Below, in pieces: positions 27,933 through 36,111 of a DNA stretch of 60,534 nt (positions are counted from its first letter, which is position 1; each line of letters opens with the position of its first letter). This DNA is from Acidobacteriaceae bacterium (GTDB taxonomy: Bacteria > Acidobacteriota > Terriglobia > Bryobacterales > Bryobacteraceae). Position numbers and translations under genes: made by a program. The stretch covers positions 1-60,534 of the forward strand of contig CAJCIT010000053.1 in assembly GCA_903970405.1 (NCBI GenBank). Direction: 5' to 3'. The notes under the pieces were generated by a model, which was given only the letters and a program-made list of their open reading frames with translations, was not told where the DNA came from and made no database searches.

Positions 27933-28481
27933 TTGACACTGAATAGCGGCGAAAGCCTGGAATTACTGCCTCTGGTAGAGACTGACCATATTCGAGGGCG
28001 GGAGGATGCCGCTCTTACGCTGGTGGAGTTTGGGGATTACGAATGTCCCGGTTGCGGCGACACCTATTGGCACATCCTCAAGCTTGAAGACACCTATGGG
28101 GACCGGTTCCGATTCGTTTTTCGCCACTATGCTTTTGCAAAGAAGCACCCGCATGCTGAGCTGGCTGCGCAGGCGGCCGAAGCGGCGAATGCCCAGGGCA
28201 AGTTTTGGGAAATGCACGATCTGCTTTTTCGCGACCAGAACAATCTAAAATACGCCGATCTGCTTGCCCGGGCCAATAAATTGAATCTCGACCGGCAACT
28301 GTTCGAGCGGGACATGAAGTCGGAAAAGTATCTCGATCAGGTGCGGGCGTCCTTTAGATCCGGCGTGCAAAATGGCGTCTACGGCACGCCGGGCATTTTC
28401 GTGAACGGTGTGCGCCACAACGGCGAAACGGATTTTGACGCCATGCAGAGAGCTCTCGAAAACGCCCTCGATGCGCAGTGA
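27933..28481 (+). CDS. DsbA/thioredoxin_4-type protein with CPGC motif
   Basis: Protein of about 182 aa. It starts LTLNSGESLELLPLVETDHI, then the active site FGDYECPGCGDTYWHILKLE (CPGC near residue 39). The helical insert follows, LAAQAAEAANAQGKFWEMHD, and a cis-Pro loop GVYGTPGIFVNGVRHNGETD. These are DsbA-like oxidoreductase marks. No signal peptide is evident, so it may act in the cytoplasm. The TTG at 27933 has AGGGAGCGG just upstream; a TTG at 27891 would give 196 aa. Substrate unknown. Confidence 0.85.
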   Translation: MTLNSGESLELLPLVETDHIRGREDAALTLVEFGDYECPGCGDTYWHILKLEDTYGDRFRFVFRHYAFAKKHPHAELAAQAAEAANAQGKFWEMHDLLFRDQNNLKYADLLARANKLNLDRQLFERDMKSEKYLDQVRASFRSGVQNGVYGTPGIFVNGVRHNGETDFDAMQRALENALDAQ

Positions 28482-28495
28482 GCCGGAGGTCCGTC

Positions 28496-29872
28496 TTACT
28501 CTTTGCCTTGAATCCCCAGGCTCTTCATCTTTCGATAAAGGTTGCTTCGCTCCAGGCCCAATAATTCGGCGGCCCGCGTGACGTTACCGGCTGTTTCCTC
28601 GAGCTTCAGAAGAATGTAATCGCGCTCGGCCGCCTCCTTTACATCGTGCAGGCTGCCAAAAGCTTCGTGAGCGCGGCCGGCGGAGCCGCGCTTGGCTGTT
28701 CCCAGCGGCAGGTGCCGCGCTTCAATCCGGGGAAGCGGATGGAGAATCACAATCCGTTCCATGAGGTTCCGCAGTTCACGGATGTTGCCGGGCCAGTGGT
28801 ATGCCGTCAGCGCGTCAATCGCATCGCTGCTCAGTTCCTTGGGCTTGCGTCCATACGCGGTGACGAATTCCCTGAGGAAGTAGTTCGCCAGTTGTGGAAT
28901 GTCCTCTTCGCGTTCCCGCAGCGGAGGCACCGTAAAGGGAATCACGTTCAGCCGGTAGAAAAGGTCCTCCCGAAAGTTGCCCCGTTCTATTTCCTTCTCC
29001 AGATTCTTGTTGGTGGCCGCAATCACCCGGACGTCCACCTGGACCGATTGCGATGCCCCAACGGGTTCAAACCGATGCTCATCCAGGGCGCGCAGAACCT
29101 TCGATTGCGTCTTCAGGCTCATGTCTCCCACTTCATCCAGAAAGAACGTGCCCCCGTGGGCCTTTTGCATTTTTCCGATCTTGATGGCCGGTGTCCCGTC
29201 GAGATTGACGCGGCGATGGCCGAAAAGCTCGCTTTCAATCAAGTCCTCGGGGAGGGCCGCGCAGTTGACCTCCACAAATGGACCCTCGGCACGCAGGCTG
29301 GCGCGATGAATGGCGCGCGCCACCAGTTCCTTGCCCGTGCCGCTTTCGCCATAAATGAGGACCCGCCCATTGCTGGCGGCCATCAGTTTCATCTGTTGGC
29401 GAAGGGCTCGCATGGGAACGCTGTTCCCCAGGATCTCCGGAGCGCCATCCTCCTCGCGCAGAAGCTCAATCTCCACCTGCATCCGCCGCTGATTGATGGC
29501 GTTCTTGAGAACAACGCTGACCCTGTCGATAGTAAGCGGCTTTTCGACAAAGTCAAAAGCGCCAAGCTTTGTCGCGCGCACCGCTGTTTCAATGTTGCCG
29601 TGCCCGGAAATCATAATGACCGCGGGCCGGCCCGCCACGGGAAAATCCTGAATGCGCGCCAGTATGTCCAGCCCGTCCAGTCCGGGCATCCAGATGTCCA
29701 GCAGCACGGCGTCGTAGGTGAAGCGTTCCAACTCGGCCAGGCACTCCTCGCCAGTGGAGACCGCTTTGCATTCGTAGCCCTCATCCTGAAGCGCTCCGCA
29801 GAGAGACTGTCGAATAGCGGCCTCGTCGTCAACGACGAGGGTGCGGGGCAGACGGATGGCAGTGCTGGTCAT
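28496..29872 (-). CDS. NtrX-like response regulator lacking the GAFTGA motif
   Basis: Protein of 458 aa. Receiver domain 1-125 with acidic pair VVDDE and phospho-acceptor Asp59 (VLLDIWMPG). AAA+ domain with Walker A GESGTGKE (175-182), Walker B GTFFLDEVGD (about 241-250) and arginine-finger region FREDLFYRLNVIPF. The HTH is in the C-terminus (GNVTRAAELLGLERSNLYRK). In place of GAFTGA after LIESELFGH the protein has RRVNLDGTPAIKIG (220-233), so it is unlikely to open sigma-54 promoters and may act as a sigma-70 regulator, as reported for NtrX. It lies 41 bp after the kinase gene. Confidence 0.92.
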   Translation of the reverse strand: MTSTAIRLPRTLVVDDEAAIRQSLCGALQDEGYECKAVSTGEECLAELERFTYDAVLLDIWMPGLDGLDILARIQDFPVAGRPAVIMISGHGNIETAVRATKLGAFDFVEKPLTIDRVSVVLKNAINQRRMQVEIELLREEDGAPEILGNSVPMRALRQQMKLMAASNGRVLIYGESGTGKELVARAIHRASLRAEGPFVEVNCAALPEDLIESELFGHRRVNLDGTPAIKIGKMQKAHGGTFFLDEVGDMSLKTQSKVLRALDEHRFEPVGASQSVQVDVRVIAATNKNLEKEIERGNFREDLFYRLNVIPFTVPPLREREEDIPQLANYFLREFVTAYGRKPKELSSDAIDALTAYHWPGNIRELRNLMERIVILHPLPRIEARHLPLGTAKRGSAGRAHEAFGSLHDVKEAAERDYILLKLEETAGNVTRAAELLGLERSNLYRKMKSLGIQGKE

Positions 29873-29874
29873 GC

Positions 29875-29916
29875 GATTGGGTTCGTCAGATCGGGTTCAT
29901 GAGATTGGGTTCATCA
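29875..29916 (-). repeat. Three 14-bp tandem units between kinase and regulator genes
   Basis: On the plus strand the units are GATTGGGTTCGTCA, GATCGGGTTCATGA and GATTGGGTTCATCA. On the coding strand they give TGATGAACCCAATC, TCATGAACCCGATC and TGACGAACCCAATC. The kinase stop lies in the first-read unit. Confidence 0.85.
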
Positions 29917-32013
29917 GGGGCGCAGTTCCTCGATCAGATGCGGCGCCTGACGGTCGCCCGGTTCAGGTTCAGCGGTGAAGGAGGCGAACTCCACCACGAA
30001 ACGGGCGCCGGTGGGCACGTTCTCCTCAACCCTGACCCGGCCATGGTGTTCGTTAACTATGTGGCTCACTATCGCCAGGCCTAAACCGGTGCCCCGCTCT
30101 TTCGTCGAAAAATAGGGCAGAAACAGCTTCTCTCGATCCTCGGCCGAAACCCCCGGACCTGAATCGGTGACGGAGAGCTCCACGGTGTCGCGGCTCGCGG
30201 ACGCTTCAGTCGAAACCAGAAGCCGCTTCACCGGCGACTCATTCATGGCCTCGGCTGCGTTGTCGATCAGATTCACGATCACTCGCTTGATCTGTTCCCG
30301 GTCGGCGAGCACCAGCGGCAATGAAGGAGACAAATCCTTGACCAGTTGAATGCCCTCGAGCCGCCCGGAGAAAACGCTCAGTGCGTTCTCGATAATCTCA
30401 TTGAGATCCATCGGTACCGGCTGCGCCGCCGGGAACCGGGAAAACTGAGCAAATTCATCCACCAGTTGTTTGACGCTGAGAACTTCCTGTTGAATCGTGT
30501 GCGCACACTCATCGAAGATCCGGTGAAGCTCAGCCGGCAAACGCACCCGCCGCAACTGACGGGCAATGCGGTCGGCGCTAAGCGAGATGGGCGTTAAAGG
30601 ATTCTTGATCTCGTGGGCGATGCGGCGGGCCACTTCCTGCCATGCCGCCACCTTCTGTGCCCGCAACAGCTCGCTGGTATCATCGATGACCACCACGAAA
30701 CCCCGCCTCATCCGCAAGGCCGAGACCGTGACGGCCAGGTGATATACCCGCTGCTCCCGCTTGATCTCGAGTTGCGAACCGGCAACGCCGGTTCGCCGGG
30801 CGCGGTTCATGAGATAGCGAATCTCACTCAGGTCAGCCTCGGAGAAGAGATCTTCCAGACGCTTCGCCGCCGCCACCTGACCGTTCGGGAAAATGCCGCT
30901 CAGCGCGCGATTGACCCGGCCGATATGTCCGTCTTCGGAAATGGAGATGACGCCCGTCGGAATGCTCTCCAGAATCGCTTCCGTGAAGCGCCGGCGGGCT
31001 TCCAATTCCTTGGCGTTGCCTTCGAGTTCGGCGGTCATTTCGTTGAATGCGCGCACCAGGCTGGCCATTTCGTCGATCGCATTCTGGTGAATCCGGTAAG
31101 ACAGGTTGCCCCGGCGAACTTCTTTCGCCGCCACCAGCAGAGCCGAGATGGGATTACTGATCTGGCCGGCCAGAATCTGCGCCATCCAGGCGGCAAAGAA
31201 CAGAATGAAGAGGGTAATCAACGCGATCAGAAGCAGGTACGCATTCTTGTAATACTTACGGTTTTGCGCGAGCGAGTTTTGGTCATCCATGTAGCGCTGA
31301 ATGGAGTCCTGCTTGGAAGCCAGATCGACGCTCATTTCAGATAACGCGATGAGCCTGCCTAAATAGGTTGGCCCGTCAATGATCTTTGCCTCCGCTCGAA
31401 GAATCGGATGATCCCATTTGCCGGCTTTTCGATAGAGATCCACCGGTGTCCCATCCGCACGCACAATTGTCAACTCGCGCACCAGTTTGTCGCCGCAGAC
31501 CTTGGCGAAGAATGCGTGGTCCACGTCGCCCGTGGCCGCGGCATGACGGGTCTGCGGCAGGAGGCTCAGCCACTCTGCTTCGGCTTGCGCCCGTTCTTGC
31601 GACTCGATATGGAACGCTGTGTCCACGTCCCGCAGATTCATCTGAATCTGCTGCGCGGGCCGGCTGAACCAGTGGTCCAGGTTGCGGTTCAGAGCATAGA
31701 CGCAAAAGAAAAGTGAAAAAAGGACCGGCGTCAGGGTAAGCGCCAACGCGCCGACCAGCAGTTTCGAGCGAATGCGCGAGCCTTCTTTTTGTCCTTGCCG
31801 TTCAATGTATAGCTTCACGAAGGCGCGGATCAGCATGAATCCGAGCGTCACGGTGAGGATAAAAATGAATGTGGAGATGCCCCAGATCACCACTGTCTCG
31901 CGGAAATCTTTAGGCCCATACGAACCGAAGTCGAACGAGCCCTGCCAGATCACTAGTGCAAGCAGCACCACGAACGACAACAAGAGAAAGGCCATGACCA
32001 AACGCTGTCGCAT
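29914..32013 (-). CDS. NtrY-like sensor histidine kinase
   Basis: Protein of 699 aa in the inner membrane. Four transmembrane segments: near residues 5-25 (LVMAFLLLSFVVLLALVIWQ), 40-65, 85-110 and about 255-280 (LLIALITLFILFFAAWMAQI). A periplasmic sensor region lies between the third and fourth. Then come a HAMP domain, a PAS-like stretch (ILESIPTGVISISEDGHIGR), the HisKA box RRIAHEIKNPLTPISLSADR (His near 465), and the ATPase with N box LIDNAAEAM, DSGPGVS and GTGLGLAIVSHIVNEHHGRV. The layout and pairing with the NtrX-like regulator match NtrY/NtrX, usually linked to nitrogen or redox sensing. The signal is not known here. Confidence 0.93.
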   Translation of the reverse strand: MRQRLVMAFLLLSFVVLLALVIWQGSFDFGSYGPKDFRETVVIWGISTFIFILTVTLGFMLIRAFVKLYIERQGQKEGSRIRSKLLVGALALTLTPVLFSLFFCVYALNRNLDHWFSRPAQQIQMNLRDVDTAFHIESQERAQAEAEWLSLLPQTRHAAATGDVDHAFFAKVCGDKLVRELTIVRADGTPVDLYRKAGKWDHPILRAEAKIIDGPTYLGRLIALSEMSVDLASKQDSIQRYMDDQNSLAQNRKYYKNAYLLLIALITLFILFFAAWMAQILAGQISNPISALLVAAKEVRRGNLSYRIHQNAIDEMASLVRAFNEMTAELEGNAKELEARRRFTEAILESIPTGVISISEDGHIGRVNRALSGIFPNGQVAAAKRLEDLFSEADLSEIRYLMNRARRTGVAGSQLEIKREQRVYHLAVTVSALRMRRGFVVVIDDTSELLRAQKVAAWQEVARRIAHEIKNPLTPISLSADRIARQLRRVRLPAELHRIFDECAHTIQQEVLSVKQLVDEFAQFSRFPAAQPVPMDLNEIIENALSVFSGRLEGIQLVKDLSPSLPLVLADREQIKRVIVNLIDNAAEAMNESPVKRLLVSTEASASRDTVELSVTDSGPGVSAEDREKLFLPYFSTKERGTGLGLAIVSHIVNEHHGRVRVEENVPTGARFVVEFASFTAEPEPGDRQAPHLIEELRP

Positions 32014-32104
32014 GCTTCTCTTATCGTAGCGAGAGTCGAGAGGTTAGTGGCGATGCCGAGTTCCCGCGCCGAACCGAGCGGTACCGGCTGAAGTGCCCGA
32101 ACAA

Positions 32105-32520
32105 CTAGGGAACTATTCTCTCCACCAAATCCGCGCCCGCGCCCCGCACCGCCCGCCAAGGGATATTGGCATCCAGCGTTGCCAGTCGACCGCCCTTCCG
32201 GAAGGCAAGACCAGCGAGATACGCATTGGGGATCTGGCGGGAGCCGGTTAAGACACCGAGTTGAAAAAGAGAACTATCGGTCAGGCTGGCCTCGTCCGGC
32301 CAAAAATGAAAGATGTCGGGAAAACCCGTCTTGAAGCGGAGTAGAGCTGCCGCCGCAAGGGCAGGCGACAACCTCAGATTGGGATAACTCACGTTTGAGA
32401 CCACGCGAACGAAGCCGTTTTCAGTTGCCGCACGGCTGGCCCAGCCGTCTACTGCCGCCGTGTCCCTAAACCACCGAAGGGCTGCTGCGTGGTGGACATG
32501 GGTCGGAAGCCAATGCCTCG
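32105..32520 (-). pseudogene. VapC-like PIN-domain toxin, N-terminus lost
   Basis: Readable as WLPTHVHHAAALRWFRDTAA, then VDGWASRAATENGFVRVVSN and SYPNLRLSPALAAAALLRFK, ending in AYLAGLAFRKGGRLATLDAN and VERIVP. This is a PIN-domain ribonuclease from the second helix onward. The expected first strand (LLDVN with the first catalytic Asp) is absent, because the frame runs into unrelated sequence next to the following gene. No antitoxin gene is beside it. A short version could start at the GTG at 32404, but it would lack the active site. Confidence 0.6.
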
Positions 32521-32544
32521 CCGTCCGCGGAGCTACAATCCGGT

Positions 32545-33597
32545 GTGCGGCTCTTGCTCTGGCTCCTTATGTGCGCTGTACCCACTCTTGGCGGAAGCCT
32601 GACTCTTGCCGACGCCACCCGATTCGCCAATCTGGTGTTGACCTGCGTTCACCGGGAGTATCCGAATAAGATCGCCCACGCCTTAGCGAGCGATGCGGAC
32701 GTCAAAGCGCCGCGCCAACTCACGCCGGCGTTTTATGGCTGTTATGACTGGCACTCGTCGGTGCATGGCCACTGGCTGCTGGCCCGCGTGGCGCGCACAT
32801 TTCCGGATTCGCCCGTCGCTCAACAGGCAAAGAGCGCGCTCGCGGGCAGTTTGACCGCCGAGAATCTGCGACAAGAGGCGCGTTATCTGGCGGCTGAAGG
32901 CCGCTCCTCATTTGAAAGGCCATACGGCCTGGCATGGCTGCTGCAACTGGCCGCCGAGCTTCATGAGTGGGATGACGAGGAAGCTCGAGCCTGGGCGCTG
33001 AACATGGCGCCGTTGGAACAAGCCGTGGTGGCCCGTTTTTCGGAATGGCTGCCCAAGCTCACCAAACCAGTCCGTTCCGGCGAACACAGCAATACCGCCT
33101 TCGGTTTGGGACTGGCACTGGACTATGCGCGCCTGACCAAGAATCAGGATTTCGAGCGTCTGCTTGAAAAGCGCGCCCGCGATTTCTATCTTGCCGACCG
33201 GGCGTGCCCGCTTGCTTATGAGCCTTCGGGCGAGGATTTCCTCTCGCCCTGTTTGGCCGAAGCCGACACCATGGGCCGGGTACTCACTGAGTCCAAGTTC
33301 GGCGGCTGGTTGAAGGCTTTCCTTCCGGAGCTCAACGGGCCTTCGGTCGCCTTCGCTGTGGGCGAGGTTCTGGACAAAACCGATGGGAAGCTGGTTCATC
33401 TGGATGGCTTGAACCTGAGCCGGGCCTGGATGTTGAAGTCGATCGCGCGGCGATTATCGGCTGCCGATGCTCGCACGGAGCTGCTTCTGCGCCTGGCCGA
33501 ACTGCATGAGGCAGCGGGCTTGGCGGCGGTCACGGGAGAGCATTATGAGGGCGGCCACTGGCTCGGCAGTTTTGCGGTTTACCTGCTGACACAATAG
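32545..33597 (+). CDS. DUF2891-type exported protein
   Basis: Protein of 350 aa from a GTG start, with a signal peptide (LLLWLLMCAVPTLGGSLT). DUF2891-like segments: LTPAFYGCYDWHSSVHGHWL (about residues 60-79), a helical repeat body, EHSNTAFGLGLALDYARLTK, and CPLAYEPSGEDFLSPCLAEA. The family has an all-helical barrel feel similar to glycosidase toroids; the function is unknown. The gene start abuts the PIN relic. Confidence 0.8.
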   Translation: MRLLLWLLMCAVPTLGGSLTLADATRFANLVLTCVHREYPNKIAHALASDADVKAPRQLTPAFYGCYDWHSSVHGHWLLARVARTFPDSPVAQQAKSALAGSLTAENLRQEARYLAAEGRSSFERPYGLAWLLQLAAELHEWDDEEARAWALNMAPLEQAVVARFSEWLPKLTKPVRSGEHSNTAFGLGLALDYARLTKNQDFERLLEKRARDFYLADRACPLAYEPSGEDFLSPCLAEADTMGRVLTESKFGGWLKAFLPELNGPSVAFAVGEVLDKTDGKLVHLDGLNLSRAWMLKSIARRLSAADARTELLLRLAELHEAAGLAAVTGEHYEGGHWLGSFAVYLLTQ

Positions 33598-34114
33598 CGG
33601 GCTGCGGCGGGCTGAACCGAAAGTCATCTCGGCTGTTCCAGGTTACGGTTGAACGAAAAGAACAGCCGACACGACTGTCGGCTCAGCCGGCTAAAGCCCG
33701 CGCCATGGAGACGCTATCCGCCAACGCACAAATTGAGCGGCGGCGAGAAACCAGCTCAGCGCGTCAAGGCGTACATAAAGGACGACCGGCTGCGAGCGCG
33801 GTTGCTGGTCCTGGCACACGACTATACCCTGGAGGAAACCTGTCCCAAGAAGAGCCACGCCGCAGCGCCGGGGGGAGCGCGAAAACGGGCGAAACGACTA
33901 TCCCGGCCCTTGGCTTCGCACGTGTCCTTGGCTTTCGCTTTCCCCTGGGTTTTTCTTTTATCGGTCCGTCGATTTCCAACCCCTCACCCTTCAAACCCTT
34001 CGTTTCTACCAACTTGCAACTCTGAAACCCCTAGTTTCGCTCGCCCGGTCACCGGAATGTCACTCGAAATTGACAGATATGTGGTAGTTACGTAGTAAGG
34101 TTGGAAGGAACTAA
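33598..34114. other. Intergenic region with a short palindrome before the acyltransferase gene
   Basis: 517 bp without a supported gene; a 148-codon frame is present but has no family likeness or RBS. A hairpin AGCCGACA-CGAC-TGTCGGCT lies at 33664-33683 followed by GGCTAAAGCCCGCGCCA (33691-33707), which links it to repeat family 3. Confidence 0.5.
34070..34098 (+). promoter_or_regulatory. Candidate promoter for the fused acyltransferase gene
   Basis: Perfect TTGACA at 34070-34075. The -10 is weak: TAGTAA at 34093-34098 after 17 bp. A good RBS (GGAAGGAA, 34103-34110) and the ATG at 34115 follow. Confidence 0.4.
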
Positions 34115-36016
34115 ATGAGTTTGTCTTCCAAAGCACACTGGCCGCCCGTCCCGGCAAGTCCCTCAAAAGGCACGCCTAACGGCTCTGTCGGTTCCGTCGC
34201 AGCAGCTCACGAAAACGGGCTCCTCAGCTTTCGGGCCACCCATCCCGCAGTTCGTTTCCTTCAAAAGGCCATGAAGTTAACCGCTTTGGCCGACATCTAT
34301 CGTCAAACCGAACTCCGGCAGCGCGCCTATGAAAGCTTCTACACTGCCCTGCTGCGGGTGATGAGAGTCACTTGGTCCGTCTCAGCTATCGACCTCGCCC
34401 GCATACCTAAGACTGGCCCCTGCGTCATCGTCGCCAATCACCCCTTTGGCATGATCGAAGGCACAGTGATCGGCGCGCTTCTTGAGTCCGTTCGCCCGGA
34501 TGTCCGCATCATGGCCAATTCGATCCTTAGCAACTTTCCCAAAGTGGCCGAGCGCTGCATCCTGGTGAATCCGTTCGGCGGCGAAAAGTCAAAGAAGGAG
34601 AACCGGCTGGGACTGCGCCGCTCCTTGGAGTGGCTTCGCGGCGGGGGTCTCCTGGTCGTTTTTCCGGCCGGCGAAGTCGCGAGCCTGAAAGTCCGTAGGC
34701 GGATGGTCACCGATCCGCCCTGGAGTACGAACGTCATCCGCCTCATCAACCTCGCGAAGGCGCCGGTGGCGCCGATTTTCATTGAAGGGCGAAACAGCGC
34801 CGCCTTTCAACTCGCCGGGCTGCTCCATCCGCGACTTCGCACGCTCCTGCTTGCTCGCGAGTTCTTCAACAAGCAGGGCAAGACGATCGTTCTTCGGGTG
34901 GGCAATCTCATCAGCCCCAAGAAACTCGAAGGCTTATCCACTGACGAAGAGCGGACCGACTACCTGCGGCGCAAAACCTATGTCCTTGCCAATCGCCAAG
35001 AGCCCAAGGTGCCGCTGCCATTCCTGCTCGTTCCTTTGAAAGAAAAGCTTGCCAAGAGCTTCAAAGGCGAACCGGAGCCGGTGGTGGGCCCAACAGATCC
35101 CATGCTCATGGAGGGTGAGATCGCGGCGCTCGGGCCGTGGGCGCTTCTCGATACGCAGGGCGAGAACCAAGTCTACCTCGCCGAAGCCAACCGCGTTCCG
35201 AATGTTGTCCGCGAAATTGGGCGTCTCCGCGAGATCACCTTTCGGCAGACCGGCGAAGGCACCGGCAAGTCCATCGATCTTGACGAATTCGATACGTATT
35301 ACCAGCATCTCTTCATTTGGAACACTACCGCCCGCGAGATCGTCGGCGCCTACCGCCTGGGCCAGTCCGACCGGATTTTGTCCTCCTTTGGCATCAAGGG
35401 CTTCTATACCGCCACGCTCTTCTCCTATCAGCGCAACTTCCTGGAGCGCATCAATCCCGCGCTCGAAATGGGCCGCAGCTTTGTCCGTCTGGAATACCAG
35501 CGCAGTTACGCTCCCCTCTTGCTTCTCTGGCGCGGCATCGGCGCTTACGTCGCCCGCCATCCCAAATACAAAATTCTGTTCGGCCCGGTCAGCATCAGCA
35601 ACGATTACCATCCCAATTCTCGCCAGCTCATGGTCACCTTCCTGAAGGAGTACTGCCGCGCCGAAGATCTAGAGCGTTTGGTGCGCGCCCGCAGCCCGTT
35701 CCGGACCCGTCCCATCCACGGCTGGGAAAGCATGACCGAAGACGGCACGGTGTGGGATATCGAGGAGCTTTCGGCCCTCATTGCCGACATTGAGACCGAT
35801 CAAAAAGGCGTACCCATTCTTTTGAAGCAGTATTTGAAGCTGGGCGGCCGGCTGCTTGGGTTCAACATCGACGCCAATTTCTCAAATGCGCTGGACGGGT
35901 TGATTGTGGTGGATCTGGTTAAGACGGACCAGCGACTGCTGGATCGCTACATGGGCAAGGCTGGCGCGTCGGCTTTTCTCGCCTGCCATCAGGCCGAGCT
36001 GGCGGAAGCCCGCTAA
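34115..36016 (+). CDS. Fused acyltransferase, OlsF-like (ornithine/amino-lipid synthesis)
   Basis: Two-domain protein of 633 aa. The N-terminal half is a PlsC-type acyltransferase: NHPFGMIEG (His near residue 109), VNPFGGEKSKKENRLGLRRS, and VVFPAGEVASLK, PVAPIFIEGRN. The C-terminal half (from about residue 335) is a GNAT-type N-acyltransferase similar to OlsB: LAEANRVPNVVREIGRLREI, LFIWNTTAREIVGAYRLGQS, GRSFVRLEYQRSYAPLLLLW. In known OlsF proteins the C-terminal domain makes lyso-ornithine lipid and the N-terminal one adds the second acyl chain. The amino acid used here is not determinable. The His motif has Glu where PlsC usually has Asp (HPFGMIE). It stands alone with its own promoter candidate. 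Confidence 0.88.
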   Translation: MSLSSKAHWPPVPASPSKGTPNGSVGSVAAAHENGLLSFRATHPAVRFLQKAMKLTALADIYRQTELRQRAYESFYTALLRVMRVTWSVSAIDLARIPKTGPCVIVANHPFGMIEGTVIGALLESVRPDVRIMANSILSNFPKVAERCILVNPFGGEKSKKENRLGLRRSLEWLRGGGLLVVFPAGEVASLKVRRRMVTDPPWSTNVIRLINLAKAPVAPIFIEGRNSAAFQLAGLLHPRLRTLLLAREFFNKQGKTIVLRVGNLISPKKLEGLSTDEERTDYLRRKTYVLANRQEPKVPLPFLLVPLKEKLAKSFKGEPEPVVGPTDPMLMEGEIAALGPWALLDTQGENQVYLAEANRVPNVVREIGRLREITFRQTGEGTGKSIDLDEFDTYYQHLFIWNTTAREIVGAYRLGQSDRILSSFGIKGFYTATLFSYQRNFLERINPALEMGRSFVRLEYQRSYAPLLLLWRGIGAYVARHPKYKILFGPVSISNDYHPNSRQLMVTFLKEYCRAEDLERLVRARSPFRTRPIHGWESMTEDGTVWDIEELSALIADIETDQKGVPILLKQYLKLGGRLLGFNIDANFSNALDGLIVVDLVKTDQRLLDRYMGKAGASAFLACHQAELAEAR

Positions 36017-36026
36017 GTTTTTCAAT

Positions 36027-36044
36027 CACAGACTGAAGTCTGTG
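36027..36044. terminator. Palindrome after the acyltransferase gene (repeat family 3)
   Basis: CACAGACT (36027-36034) pairs with AGTCTGTG (36037-36044), 11 bp after the stop. It is followed by GCCACCAAGGAGCCCGCC, shared in variant form with 17973-17990. Confidence 0.5.
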
Positions 36045-36111
36045 CCACCAAGGAGCCCGCCGGTGTTTGGAGGCACAGGCTTCAGCTATGACTGGCTGAC
36101 ATCTGACGCGC

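Noticed and set aside
33649..34095. 148-codon frame before the acyltransferase gene
   Set aside because: No RBS, no family likeness, and it overlaps a repeat-derived hairpin.
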